A stretch of DNA of 64,000 bases from Phycisphaerales bacterium (GTDB taxonomy: Bacteria > Planctomycetota > Phycisphaerae > Phycisphaerales > SM1A02). How positions within the stretch are numbered: the stretch's first letter is position 1; each line of letters starts with the position of its first letter. The stretch spans positions 17,516 to 81,515 of the forward strand of contig SIAR01000007.1 in NCBI GenBank assembly GCA_009691705.1. Reading direction: 5' to 3'. The position numbers and the translations under genes are program-made. Of this stretch, positions 16,305 through 25,826 are shown one piece after another. The notes below the pieces were generated by a model. It worked only from the letters and a program-made list of their open reading frames with translations, searched no databases and was not told the origin of the DNA.

Positions 16305-16940
16305 TCAACTCTTGCCGGGCAATGCGGGGGTGAGTGTCTGGGGCGATCCAGTCGAGGGATTGGCCGCGCGGAAATCACTATTCATCCGCTCGATGAGGAG
16401 ATCGGTGATGTCGAGGGCTGGGTTCGCATAGAGCATGCGCCGTCCAGTGATTTGCTGCACCGTGCCTTCGAGATTTGTTGGATTGATCGTCGGAACTGTG
16501 TCATCAATGAAAACGAAGTCAACTTTCTGTTCAGTCGCGATCTTGGCGCACGATGCGCGGATCGCCATGTACGCCTCTCGCACCGTATTTGCCTGCTCTG
16601 ATTCGACCTTAACTTGCGTGAATTTATGCAAGGCGGTCAGGTCGCTTGCCCGAAGAATCACCTTTTTCAGAGCCTCATTGTGGGCAGTCGACCCAGTCTG
16701 AAAGCTCTCAAGGTCATCTTTCATCGCGCGAACTTCGTCTTCCAACTTAGTGATGCGTTTTTTTAATTCACCGCGCAGCACAACGACCTTGCCATTCGAA
16801 GCCTTCTGTTGATCGAGCGAACTATAGACCTTCTCGAGATCGACCGACGCAACGACTGCGGGAGTCGTCGGACCCCCAGCGGCCCACATGAGAACTGCAA
16901 CCACGAGCGACACCGGGATGATGAGGTATTTATTTTGCAT
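16305..16940 (-). CDS. OmpH/Skp-like periplasmic chaperone (downstream copy)
   Basis: A 211-residue protein with an N-terminal signal or anchor (KYLIIPVSLVVAVLMWAAGG), then VASVDLEKVYSSLDQQK typical of OmpH/Skp starts. A long charged coiled coil (about 50-130) leads to a C-terminal strand region (KVDFVFIDDTVPTINP) and a Pro/Ser/Thr-rich tail. Skp-type chaperones hold unfolded outer-membrane proteins for BamA. The position between bamA and lpxD matches the common bamA-skp-lpxD order. The paralogous gene upstream is 15 bases away. Confidence 0.82.
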   Translation of the reverse strand: MQNKYLIIPVSLVVAVLMWAAGGPTTPAVVASVDLEKVYSSLDQQKASNGKVVVLRGELKKRITKLEDEVRAMKDDLESFQTGSTAHNEALKKVILRASDLTALHKFTQVKVESEQANTVREAYMAIRASCAKIATEQKVDFVFIDDTVPTINPTNLEGTVQQITGRRMLYANPALDITDLLIERMNSDFRAANPSTGSPQTLTPALPGKS

Positions 16941-16955
16941 AGGACTCTCGAGAAT

Positions 16956-17621
16956 TTACGGAGTTGCTGGCGACGCAGAAGCGGCGGCTGTTGGGGCGTT
17001 GGGAGTTGCGCGCGCGTTGTTAATGCGCAATATGAGTTTCTCAGTTAGGTCATCTGCCTTCGCGGCGTAGAGAACACGCCGCTGCGAAAACTGCTCGAAG
17101 ACCTGCTGGGTGAGTGACATCTGACTTTGACGTTCGAGCTGAAACTTGGCGATCCCGTCGTAGACGAATACGTATTGATATCCCTCGTGCAGCGCGAGTT
17201 TTTCTGCTTCGGATGCGATAGACCGATAGAGACCCTCCAAGCGCAATGCCTGTTCGCGGTCGGCCTCTTGCTGTTTCATGTTCGTCCATTCACTCAGTTG
17301 ATACTTCTCGAGAGCAAGTCCATCGCGCAGGGTTTGGCGCTCTGTTAGATCGGTCATTGCATCAGACTCGCGGGCCCGCCCTTCGAGTTGCTCGTTGCGG
17401 CTCTTGAGTTCTTGTGCGAAGCGGTTTGCCATCCCCGTGAGTTCGACATCCATATCAGCGCGCTGCTGAATCTTGTCGAGGATGCGTAGAATGTCAACAT
17501 TCGCAACGGCGGATGGCTGGGCGGTGAGCCGACCAACGGTGTAGGCCGCACTCCCTGCGACACAAGTTGCGGCGATCAGAATGGCAACGAAAAGTGAGGT
17601 CTTGTGTATACGCTTCTCCAT
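16956..17621 (-). CDS. OmpH/Skp-like periplasmic chaperone (upstream copy)
   Basis: A 221-residue protein with a signal anchor (KTSLFVAILIAATCVAGSAA), NVDILRILDKIQQRADMDVE, a long coiled coil rich in Arg/Glu/Gln (about 65-160) and a C-terminal YQYVFVYDGIAKFQ strand, ending in an Ala/Pro-rich tail. It is the same family as its downstream neighbour but clearly diverged. The start at 17621 (MEKRIHKT) is preferred over the open frame to 17726 because the upstream part runs into the end of bamA. Likely periplasmic, serving BamA clients. Confidence 0.8.
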   Translation of the reverse strand: MEKRIHKTSLFVAILIAATCVAGSAAYTVGRLTAQPSAVANVDILRILDKIQQRADMDVELTGMANRFAQELKSRNEQLEGRARESDAMTDLTERQTLRDGLALEKYQLSEWTNMKQQEADREQALRLEGLYRSIASEAEKLALHEGYQYVFVYDGIAKFQLERQSQMSLTQQVFEQFSQRRVLYAAKADDLTEKLILRINNARATPNAPTAAASASPATP

Positions 17622-17673
17622 GGGAAATGGAGTGTAACCACAGACGGCTGTGATCCCCCCATCGAAGTGTGCG

Positions 17674-20157
17674 CTAGAAGGGTAACTCCGCAGTGAAACT
17701 GAAGACTTCAGTCTGATCGGTCTCATACTTCACAACGGGCACGGCAAAGTCAAACGCGAGCGGCGCAGGCCCGAGTTGTGGGATGTACAGGCGCAATCCG
17801 CAACCGATGGAGACGCGGTAGGGGGAGAGCGTCAGCGTATCTGTGACCGTTCCAGAATCTGTGAAGATCACGCCCGCGATGAACTTGTCGAAGATTGGCA
17901 CTTCATACTGCGCACCAGCGAAGAAGCGAAAGTTGCCACCGATGGGATCGCCATTGGGGAGTCCATTCGATGTCTGCGTGGGAACGCCTTCGGTGGTGAG
18001 GGGTGGATCGACGCCAATCTCCGCCGGGCTCAGTGGACTCACCGACCGGAATTGGAAGCCACGGAGCGATCGGCCACCGAGGTAGAACTTTTCTGAGACT
18101 GGAGCGGTGTCCTGAAAAATATATCCCGCGCTCGTGCTCAGTTTCAGAATGCTCTTGCGACCAAAAAAGTCTTCGGCGAGCGGCAGAAATGTTGTGTAGC
18201 TAGCTGCAGCAAGTGGAAACTGATACTCCCCGCCCAAACCACCAAAGTATGAGAGGTCTGCTTCGAACCGCGAGCCCTGGCTGGGGCGCATCTGATTATC
18301 AAAGTTCGTTCTAGAAAACGAAACTCCAACCGAGTTTATGAAGGCTGGTCCGCGATCTTCGTAGACCTCCATCGGCGTGTTGGATACAAAGTCGGTGAGT
18401 GTGACCGACTGCAAACTCATCCGCGCCGATCCACTCCACATATCGCCGAAGGTTCGCGAAATAGCGAAGGTCGTCGCGATGCGTTCTTCGACAAAGCTGT
18501 CGTAGACGCGGTTGCGGTAGAACATGCTCGAACCAAACCCGTAGTCGCTATCGAGAATGCTCGGTTCACTGAAACTGATCGCATAGTTACTGACGTCGAC
18601 TCCAGGTGAGATCGCAATCGAAAAACTCTGCCCAGCGCCACGAAACGCCCGACCGCTCGAGAACTCGTCGAACGTTTGGGGCGGGTCGCCGATGTCAAAG
18701 TTCCGCTGGGCAAGCGAGATTTGCCCGAAGAATCCCGAGTCGCTTCCCATTCCAACGCCGAAGTTCAAACTGCCAGTATTGCGCTCCTTGACCTCGACTA
18801 GCACATCGCGCACGGTTGGATTCTCTTCGTCGGCCACTTGAGGAGTGACCATTGCGGCATTGAAGAGTTGGGATCCCTCGAGTCTCTCCTTGGAAATCTC
18901 GAGCTCATGACCATCGAGGGGACGGCCTGGCTGAATGCGAATGCGCCGTCTCACGACGTTGTCTTTGGTGATGTAATTGCCCTGAATGCGCACGAGTCCA
19001 GCGATTACCGGGGTCGCCTCCCGCACCATGACGATCAAGTCGACTTCAGGATCTTCACCGATTCGAATCCAGGTCGGATCGGCGCGGGCGTCGATGTACC
19101 CCATCGTCTGATAGGCCTCCACGACCGCCTTGGTGGATGCATCCACTTTGTCTTGCGTGTAGTAATCCCCAGGGCGAATCACCATCAAGCCGAGCACCTG
19201 CTCAGAACGCAAAACGCGCGGTTTGTCGCGGACCATGCCATCGGCCGACTCAATGGTCACTGATCGCATTCGGTACTGGCGCCCCTCGCTGACCGCGAAG
19301 ACCACCTTGGCTTCTTTGCCGTTCTCTGAGACTTCGACCCGCTTGTCGACGCGCACGTCGATGAATCCGCGCTCTTTATAAAACTTGTCGAGCGCAGCGG
19401 CATCGTCGATGATAATCTCTTCGTCGAGATTTCCTGTCGAGAAAAGGAAGACCCAAGGCTTGGTCTTGATTTGAGCGCCGAGCTGATTTGTGTCGAATCG
19501 ATCGTTTCCAGAAAAAACAATCTCACGGATGCGCACGCGCGGTCCTTCTACGATTCGAAAAATCAGGATGCCGGTATCGAGCAGCCGGGTCTCGTCGACC
19601 TCAACTTCGACCATGTAGTTGCCCTTTGATCGGTAGAGGTTCTTGATCTTCTCGATGGCGCGTTCGAGCAAGAAGTCATCGCGAGGTCCGCCGGGATACA
19701 AGCCAATAATCGCCCGCAGTTCCTGATCAGACGCGACCTTGTTGCCAACAACTTGAATGTCGCGAACGATGGGCTGCTCGATCAAGATGTAGCGAATGCG
19801 CACCGTGCCGTCGGGCAGCAACTCTGCATCCGCGGTGACGGCGTCGAAATGTCCAAGGCGGTACAGGGTTGCGACGTCATCCCGCACCGCTTGTGCTTCG
19901 AAAGGCTGCCCCGTGGCAATGCGCAAGTTGTTGCGCACTTCTTGCGCGGTGATTCGGCTGAGCCCTTCGATCAAGACCTCAGAGATCGGCCGATCGGTCA
20001 AGCTCTCGTCGTCGAGATTCGTGGTAAACCGCGCAGTTTCAACCGCAATCCCAGGCGCCGTGCAAATGGCGCACACAACTGCGCAGGCAAGCCACTGCGC
20101 GATCGCTAACAGCCGAGGCGAGGACTGCAAGGTTGATCGACTCTCAGACGGCGACAT
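17674..20157 (-). CDS. bamA: Outer membrane protein assembly factor BamA
   Basis: An 827-residue protein. A signal peptide (about 1-42) is followed by POTRA repeats (about 55-430; for example ISEVLIEGLSRITAQEVRNN and IVRDIQVVGNKVASDQEL). A beta-barrel domain (about 450-827) has GSRFEADLSYFGGLGG and the KFYLGGRSLRGFQFRSVSP loop with the RGF lock motif. It ends in FSFTAELPF, an outer-membrane signal with terminal Phe. It inserts beta-barrel proteins into the outer membrane. ATG 20157 is the last start compatible with a full signal peptide; the frame continues to 20469 over the gcvT promoter and start. It leads the envelope operon. Confidence 0.92.
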   Translation of the reverse strand: MSPSESRSTLQSSPRLLAIAQWLACAVVCAICTAPGIAVETARFTTNLDDESLTDRPISEVLIEGLSRITAQEVRNNLRIATGQPFEAQAVRDDVATLYRLGHFDAVTADAELLPDGTVRIRYILIEQPIVRDIQVVGNKVASDQELRAIIGLYPGGPRDDFLLERAIEKIKNLYRSKGNYMVEVEVDETRLLDTGILIFRIVEGPRVRIREIVFSGNDRFDTNQLGAQIKTKPWVFLFSTGNLDEEIIIDDAAALDKFYKERGFIDVRVDKRVEVSENGKEAKVVFAVSEGRQYRMRSVTIESADGMVRDKPRVLRSEQVLGLMVIRPGDYYTQDKVDASTKAVVEAYQTMGYIDARADPTWIRIGEDPEVDLIVMVREATPVIAGLVRIQGNYITKDNVVRRRIRIQPGRPLDGHELEISKERLEGSQLFNAAMVTPQVADEENPTVRDVLVEVKERNTGSLNFGVGMGSDSGFFGQISLAQRNFDIGDPPQTFDEFSSGRAFRGAGQSFSIAISPGVDVSNYAISFSEPSILDSDYGFGSSMFYRNRVYDSFVEERIATTFAISRTFGDMWSGSARMSLQSVTLTDFVSNTPMEVYEDRGPAFINSVGVSFSRTNFDNQMRPSQGSRFEADLSYFGGLGGEYQFPLAAASYTTFLPLAEDFFGRKSILKLSTSAGYIFQDTAPVSEKFYLGGRSLRGFQFRSVSPLSPAEIGVDPPLTTEGVPTQTSNGLPNGDPIGGNFRFFAGAQYEVPIFDKFIAGVIFTDSGTVTDTLTLSPYRVSIGCGLRLYIPQLGPAPLAFDFAVPVVKYETDQTEVFSFTAELPF

Positions 20158-20229
20158 GAGGTGCGAAGGGTATCCAACAGCGTTCTGCTTCGCAGTGGCG
20201 CGGACACACGCATCCGATACGCTTGGTTC

Positions 20230-21378
20230 ATGGCAAATTTGATGCACACTCCTTTCTATGACGTTCACGTCGAGCACGGCGGCAAGATGGTTGACTTCGC
20301 GGGATGGGAGATGCCATTGCTCTACTCGTCGATCATCGACGAACATCGCCACTGCCGAACTTCGGCAGGTTTCTTCGATGTTTCGCACATGGGACGGCTG
20401 CGGTTTTCTGGGCGCCATGCCCGCAAGTTTCTTGACATGGTCTGCACTCGACAAATCTTTGGAATGCAAGTTGGTCAGTGTCGCTACGGCATCATCTGCA
20501 ACGAGCGCGGGGGATGCCTCGACGATGTCATCGTGTATTGCTTTGACGAATCAGAGTATTTGATGGTCTGCAACGCATCCAATCGCGCCAAGCTTCTTGC
20601 GCACTTCGCAGCGGTCAAGGGTGATCTAGTTTTCAAGCTGGATGATCAGACTGAGTCGACTGCGATGGTGGCGTTGCAGGGTCCAAAGGCGATGGAGATT
20701 GTTGGAGCACTCTCGAAAGAGATTCCGCAACTCAAGCGTTACCGCTTTGCGCAGAAGAATTTGCTGGTCGTGAAGTTGATTGTCAGCCGCACGGGATACA
20801 CCGGAGAAGATGGCGTTGAGGTCATCTTGGGGGCATCGATGGCACGCGCCGCGATGGGAATGTTTCTCAAAGACGTGAAGAGCGGTACGAGCGCGATCAA
20901 GCCCGTTGGACTCGGCGCGCGCGATACGCTTCGAATGGAAGCTGGAATGCCGCTCTACGGGCATGAACTCGATGAAGAGACCGATCCAATCACTGCCGGA
21001 CTCGCATTCGCAGTCAAAGTCGACAAGGGCGCTGACGATGAACGAATCGGTCGATTCATCGGACAGTCGGCTCTAGAGGCGATCGCCAAGAATGGACCGG
21101 CAAGAAAACTAGTTGGACTCGGCCTCGAAGGACGCCGCAGCGCCCGACAGGGGATGGAGATTCGATCTGGCTCGAGAGTCGTAGGACGCGTCACAAGCGG
21201 ATGCCTCTCGCCAACTCTTGACCGTCCTATCGCGATGGGAATACTCGACGCGGCATTCGCCGCAGTGGGAACGGAAGTCGAAATCGACCTGCGCGGCACT
21301 GCTGTCAAGTCGATTGTTGAACCACTGCCGTTTTACAGCATGACCTCACAAAAAGTTGTGGCAGCGGCAGCGAGCTAG
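20230..21378 (+). CDS. gcvT: Aminomethyltransferase, glycine cleavage system T protein
   Basis: A 382-residue GcvT. Typical features are HTPFYDVHVEHGGKMVDFAGWEMP (first 17 residues of the family block, then MVDFAGWEMP), FDVSHMGRL with the folate-site region, GYTGEDGVE, and LRMEAGMPLYGHELDEE. It transfers the methylene group of the aminomethyl-lipoyl H protein to tetrahydrofolate. The start at 20230 matches family length; the frame opens earlier at 20161 but that overlaps the bamA promoter side. The other glycine-cleavage genes are not in this window. LipB (55544), which lipoylates H protein, is present but distant. Confidence 0.92.
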   Translation: MANLMHTPFYDVHVEHGGKMVDFAGWEMPLLYSSIIDEHRHCRTSAGFFDVSHMGRLRFSGRHARKFLDMVCTRQIFGMQVGQCRYGIICNERGGCLDDVIVYCFDESEYLMVCNASNRAKLLAHFAAVKGDLVFKLDDQTESTAMVALQGPKAMEIVGALSKEIPQLKRYRFAQKNLLVVKLIVSRTGYTGEDGVEVILGASMARAAMGMFLKDVKSGTSAIKPVGLGARDTLRMEAGMPLYGHELDEETDPITAGLAFAVKVDKGADDERIGRFIGQSALEAIAKNGPARKLVGLGLEGRRSARQGMEIRSGSRVVGRVTSGCLSPTLDRPIAMGILDAAFAAVGTEVEIDLRGTAVKSIVEPLPFYSMTSQKVVAAAAS

Positions 21379-21385
21379 TTGCGAT

Positions 21386-22414
21386 TCAGTTCTGACTGAG
21401 CGGGGGCACGCTGGGCGGGTTGCGCTTGTGGTCTTTGGCGTTCTTGGCAACCTTAGAAATCTTGGCGTCTTTGTCTTTGGGTGGGTGCGCGAGCAATTCG
21501 CTCAACGATGGCTTAACCGTTTGTGAGCGATGTGGGGTGCTGCTGCCGTCGTCGTCTCCTTGGCGAAAAAGCAGCGAGAGCGACTGATTGCTTCCGAGTT
21601 GTCGACTGAGTCGGTCGAGAGTGTCGACTTCGATCTGTCGCACGCGTTCGCGCGTCAGTCCAACCTTGACGCCGACTTCATTCAGAGTCAATGGTTCAGT
21701 GCCGTCGAGACCAAATCGCAGTCGCAGCACCTCAGCCTCGCGTGCATCAATGGTGTCGAGCAATCTCATGATGACGCGCAGCAACTCGTTTTCTTCGATG
21801 ACAACCGTCGGATTCTTCGACCGCGTGTCTTCAAAGACATCTGCAAAGTCAGCAACATCACCGTCGGAGTTCTGTGTAGTGACCTGGTTTGGGGCGTTGT
21901 ACGCCCGCAGCGCGCGGCGGATCACTTGCAGTTTTCCAAGCGGAACCTGCATCTCCCGCGCGAGCTCGATCATCGACGGCGGATGGCCAGTCTTCTCTTC
22001 AAGCATCTTCGAGGCGGTCTTGCACCGGCTGATCAATTCGATCATGTACGCGGGGATGTGGATCGGTTGGGTTGCGTTGAGAAGGGTGCGCTTGATGGAC
22101 TGCTTGATCCACCACGATGCATAGGTTGAGAAGCGAGCGCCCTGGGCAGGATCAAATCCTTCGACGGCGCGGATCAGTCCAACATTTCCCTCTTCGATGA
22201 GATCGGGAAGCGAAATGCCCCGGTTCATGTAGCCCTTCGAGATCGCGATGACGAGCCGCAGATTGGCGGTGATCATTCGATCCTTCGCCGATGGGCAGTT
22301 GTCGTTGATGATGGACCAACCGAGCGTCTTCTCCTCAGCAGGAGTCAACAGCGCGTGTTGGCTGATCTCTCGTACGTACAGTTGGATTTCAGATTGGACT
22401 ACAGACTTCGCCAC
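21386..22414 (-). CDS. RNA polymerase sigma factor, sigma-70 family (RpoD/SigA-like, short)
   Basis: A 342-residue sigma-70 protein lacking region 1.1. Region 1.2 starts at IQLYVREISQHALLTPAEE. Region 2 has MITANLRLVIAISKGYMNRG, DLIEEGNVGLIRAVEGFD and FSTYASWWIKQSIKR. Region 3 has HIPAYMIELI and region 4 has LRLRFGLDGTEPLTLNEVG and LTRERVRQIEVDTLDRL. After region 4 comes a tail of about 75 residues rich in Ser, Lys and Pro with repeated KDKDAKISKVAKNAK-like sequence, unusual for the family. It could be a primary-like or group 2 factor. Convergent with gcvT, 7 bases away. Confidence 0.88.
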   Translation of the reverse strand: MAKSVVQSEIQLYVREISQHALLTPAEEKTLGWSIINDNCPSAKDRMITANLRLVIAISKGYMNRGISLPDLIEEGNVGLIRAVEGFDPAQGARFSTYASWWIKQSIKRTLLNATQPIHIPAYMIELISRCKTASKMLEEKTGHPPSMIELAREMQVPLGKLQVIRRALRAYNAPNQVTTQNSDGDVADFADVFEDTRSKNPTVVIEENELLRVIMRLLDTIDAREAEVLRLRFGLDGTEPLTLNEVGVKVGLTRERVRQIEVDTLDRLSRQLGSNQSLSLLFRQGDDDGSSTPHRSQTVKPSLSELLAHPPKDKDAKISKVAKNAKDHKRNPPSVPPLSQN

Positions 22415-22499
22415 GTCAACCTCTCAGGGGTAGATCGCAACGATACCCAATGCGCGACTCGCAACCAACACCCCCGGGTTTCTTTTCTATGATTTTGCC

Positions 22500-23243
22500 A
22501 TGAGCGAGAGCACTCCCGATTGGCAGGACGACCTCACCCCGATCCTGGGTCGGTGGGAGTTTTCCAAAAGCGCTCCGCAACTGCGATTTCTCGTCGGGAT
22601 CGGCGATGTTGTGCGAATTCAGATTCGACTCGAAGCGGGTCTCTTGCAATTCGAGGTGGACGGACGACCCGACGGATCGCGCCCGCAGGGGTGCGAGTCA
22701 TGGTTTGACTATTGGTCGTGTCGCCCCGAATGTATTTCTTGGGAGGGTGTCGGCGCACTCTTGGCTGAGGTCGCGCTCTACCACCAACGCGCCGTCGCGT
22801 TCATGCTGCTCGATGATTTCGCCTCATGTACTCGTGACTGTGAACGCAATATCGCAGCGATTGCATTCGTTCACCAACGCGCCGCCCCTGGGGCCGACAC
22901 CGCAGCCTGTCAGACGCAACAAGTCGCAGCGGTGCTCCTGCGAACGCGCGCCGCGGCATCTGTCTGCGTTCGACTACGGGATACGCATGGGGCGCTCGCT
23001 GCAATCGACCGCGGACTCGCCGCCCTGCACCGACCGGTGGGGCAACCTGGGCAATTGGTTGGGAGCCCGGAATCAGATTCTCCAGAGTCTGCACTCTTGC
23101 GATCGATGCGCGATGCGCTCGTCCCAAAGCTTCCTTCGAGTCAACGCGTCGACCTCGAGACGCGACTCAGGAGTGCACTGCGACTCGAGAACTATGAACT
23201 CGCCGTCATATTGCGAAACGAATTGCGGCAGATTGGCGACTAG
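22500..23243 (+). CDS. Hypothetical protein with C-terminal UVR (UvrB/UvrC) motif
   Basis: A 247-residue protein. The N-terminal half starts ESTPDWQDDLTPILGRWEFS and has a small beta-rich region with GIGDVVRIQIRLEAG. A helical middle follows (VALYHQRAVAFMLLDDFASC), possibly TPR-like. The C-terminal 30 residues (DLETRLRSALRLENYELAVI then LRNELRQIGD) form a UVR motif, a helical hairpin used for protein contacts in UvrB, UvrC, McsA and ClpC. It is cytoplasmic by composition. It is divergent from the sigma-factor gene with about 85 bases between them. Function unknown; one of two UVR-motif proteins in the window. Confidence 0.72.
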   Translation: MSESTPDWQDDLTPILGRWEFSKSAPQLRFLVGIGDVVRIQIRLEAGLLQFEVDGRPDGSRPQGCESWFDYWSCRPECISWEGVGALLAEVALYHQRAVAFMLLDDFASCTRDCERNIAAIAFVHQRAAPGADTAACQTQQVAAVLLRTRAAASVCVRLRDTHGALAAIDRGLAALHRPVGQPGQLVGSPESDSPESALLRSMRDALVPKLPSSQRVDLETRLRSALRLENYELAVILRNELRQIGD

Positions 23244-23249
23244 GAGAGC

Positions 23250-25826
23250 CTAGATAGGCTTCGTTGCTTCGTGTGCGGCGGGCCGCGGTGCCGCAGGAGC
23301 AAACTTCTCGAGTGCACTCTTGGATGGCTCACCGCCAAGATCAGGATCCAGTGCCCGCAGCCGCGCAAGGCGTGCTTGCAATGGTTCGCCACCCCGTCCC
23401 GATGCATCAGCCATCTGTATCTGAATGACTTGCGCCGTCCACCACGGCGCACTTCCTCGAGCAACCTTGGTCGCCAAGAGTCTTGCTGCGTTCATCGCCT
23501 CATTGCGAAGAGCGTCGCGCCGGGCGGTATCGGCGGTGCCGTCCAGTGCCCCTGCTGCCTGTGAAAGTGCTTGCGCCAAGCGAAGCAAGTCGCCTCGGTC
23601 TGCCGTTGGATGTGCTGCGAGGGCGTGCGCCCGTGCAGTGGCGGCATCCCAGGCATGGGCTATGAGCGCTGCGTCAGCGGCGACGACGCAAATGGCGCGT
23701 GCGTCGGCATCGGTGGGTGACAGATCAGCAGGTGGATGGAGCTGCTCCCAGACCTCGGCAGCTTCGAGTGCCCGCAGCGCCACTGCGCGAGCACTCTCGC
23801 TTGCGCCGCCCTGCAGCGCCTGCGCATTGGCCACCAGTCGTTGCAAGAACTGCACGAGTGTTGGGCAGGCCAGCATCGTCTCGGAGGTCAGCAGACTCGG
23901 TGGGATCGCTTCGAGCTCGCGTTGAAATGCCGCGCGCGCGCCATCTTCTTGGAGTGCGGCGCGATCGAGGCGCAGTTGCAAGATGCGCTGCGCGTCTGTA
24001 GTTGTCCATCCATTCCACTGCGCGAGCGAAGGAGGACCCGCAGCGCGCGGCGGATCGTTCGGTGCGAGCAGATCGGCGGCAATGGTCGCGAGTGCGATCG
24101 CACCATCGATGCGCGGGCCGGCGTCGAAGCCCGCTGCTTGGGCGCTCTCATCGAGGTCGCGCAATCGCACAGCGTTCGCCCACATTTCATCAGCAGCATC
24201 ACGCGATGCCGCGCCGCTGGCGCCGGTGAGTCGGTCGGTGCTGCGCATGATCTCCAGGGCGAGCAACTGCGCCGCCGAGCGTGAGCGGGTGGGGAGTTCA
24301 GCGAAGTTGGTGAGGGCGAGGCGAAGCGTTGCCTCGAATGACGCAGTACGCGCATCGGGTCGCGCGCGGTCGAGAGCCACTTCGATGTCGAGAGCTGTTT
24401 CGATCGCAGTCGCGGCGCTGGGCTCTTGCGCCGCGCACTGCGCAAAGAGTCTGTACATATCGGCGGCGCGTCCCCATTCTCCATGCGCGCTGTACGCATC
24501 AGCGAGCACCACAAGGGCAGCGGCTTGCACTTGCGAATCAGCAGATTGAGCAGCAAACACGCGCAGTGCCTCCTCTGCCGCCGCCGCCGACGCATCCGCC
24601 CCGAGGGCATCACCACTGCGCGCGATCACTGCGAGCGGCGGGAGGGTGCCAACCACCGCGACTCCCCGAAGTGCTCCAGCGATACGGCCGAGCACTGCCC
24701 GCCGCACTGCGGCCCGTTCCGATGGCATCGCGTTGCGCAGTGTGACGATCCACGCTTCAAGGGTGGTCGGGTCGGCAGGGGACTTTCCCATGGTGACGCA
24801 GGTGCGCACGAAAGCGTCAGCCGCGAGCAACCTCAGTCCGGTGGGCATGTTCGCACTCATGTTGAGTGCGATGAGTTGTTGAACTGCCTCGTTGCCATGC
24901 CGTTCGTTGACGAGTGCGTCGGCAACAAGAATGCGCGAGAGCGTCGCAAGAACTGGATCGTTGCTCAGCAAGATTCGGGCTGCGCCAAAACGCGCATCGT
25001 CGAGTCGCAGGGCAACCGCCGCCGCCGCAACCTCTGCAAGGTCAGCCTCAGGCCGAAGTCGCGCTGGAATGCGCGGCCGAACTTCAACGATCGCCGCGTG
25101 CACAGGAGCCGCCGCCGCGGGACGCCCCCGCTCAACAACCATATCGCGCCGACTGCGATCAATCGCCATCGCGAACGCCTCGACTGCAGCCGCCAAGAAT
25201 GGACGGCGCCCCCGCCCGTCGTGCGCAAGTCGCTGGGCGAGGGCAGAGTCTGGCGCAAGATCAACCGCTGCGCCTGTTGCCTGTGCGCCGGTGACGCGGG
25301 TGAGAAGTGCTTTCACTCGCGCCAAAGAAGCCTGCCCACGCGCCGGCACATCGACGAGTGGCGATCCTGCAATTGCTTCGGCGCCGCCGTCAAGCCCAAG
25401 AAACCCAAGCACGAGTTCATCTTCGGCACCATCTACCAGCCAAAGCGCAACGCGGGCATCGCGGGGATGGGCTGCGATGAGTGCTTCGCGCGCGTTGCGA
25501 AGTTGTTCGAGTGCCGCGAGTCGTGCGCTGTACGTGGTGGATGGCAAACGCAGTGTCATCCTCCACCGCGCGACAGCACGCAGTTGCGCGGTCGCTGCAT
25601 CAGTCGCCGCAGGGGCGGGTTCAGATCGGTCGAGGTCGTCGAGCGCGCGTTCGAGTCCGAAGTCGCTGATGCCGCGCAGAAAGTCTTCTTCACGCATCAT
25701 CGCCAGCGTCGGGTCGCTCGCAGATTGCGCGGTCGACACGGCGTGAACGCTCGCACCGGTGATTGCCATGGTGAGCGCGCTTGCGGCGGCAAGCGCCAAA
25801 GCCCAGATGGTTCGCACTGCGATCAC
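23250..25826 (-). CDS. Large exported Ala-rich helical protein of the ExbB/ExbD operon, unknown function
   Basis: An 858-residue protein I do not recognise. The GTG at 25826 overlaps the upstream ExbD stop (GTGA) and starts a clear signal peptide (RTIWALALAAASALTMAITG, then SVHAVSTAQSA), which decides this start over the longer frame to 25904. The mature part is almost entirely helical, rich in Ala, Arg and Asp, with helix pairs suggesting a TPR-like or other alpha-solenoid scaffold. No catalytic motif is visible. Its location at the end of the DoxX-VWA-ExbB-ExbD-ExbD operon suggests a periplasmic partner of that machine, an inference from context. Confidence 0.7.
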   Translation of the reverse strand: MIAVRTIWALALAAASALTMAITGASVHAVSTAQSASDPTLAMMREEDFLRGISDFGLERALDDLDRSEPAPAATDAATAQLRAVARWRMTLRLPSTTYSARLAALEQLRNAREALIAAHPRDARVALWLVDGAEDELVLGFLGLDGGAEAIAGSPLVDVPARGQASLARVKALLTRVTGAQATGAAVDLAPDSALAQRLAHDGRGRRPFLAAAVEAFAMAIDRSRRDMVVERGRPAAAAPVHAAIVEVRPRIPARLRPEADLAEVAAAAVALRLDDARFGAARILLSNDPVLATLSRILVADALVNERHGNEAVQQLIALNMSANMPTGLRLLAADAFVRTCVTMGKSPADPTTLEAWIVTLRNAMPSERAAVRRAVLGRIAGALRGVAVVGTLPPLAVIARSGDALGADASAAAAEEALRVFAAQSADSQVQAAALVVLADAYSAHGEWGRAADMYRLFAQCAAQEPSAATAIETALDIEVALDRARPDARTASFEATLRLALTNFAELPTRSRSAAQLLALEIMRSTDRLTGASGAASRDAADEMWANAVRLRDLDESAQAAGFDAGPRIDGAIALATIAADLLAPNDPPRAAGPPSLAQWNGWTTTDAQRILQLRLDRAALQEDGARAAFQRELEAIPPSLLTSETMLACPTLVQFLQRLVANAQALQGGASESARAVALRALEAAEVWEQLHPPADLSPTDADARAICVVAADAALIAHAWDAATARAHALAAHPTADRGDLLRLAQALSQAAGALDGTADTARRDALRNEAMNAARLLATKVARGSAPWWTAQVIQIQMADASGRGGEPLQARLARLRALDPDLGGEPSKSALEKFAPAAPRPAAHEATKPI

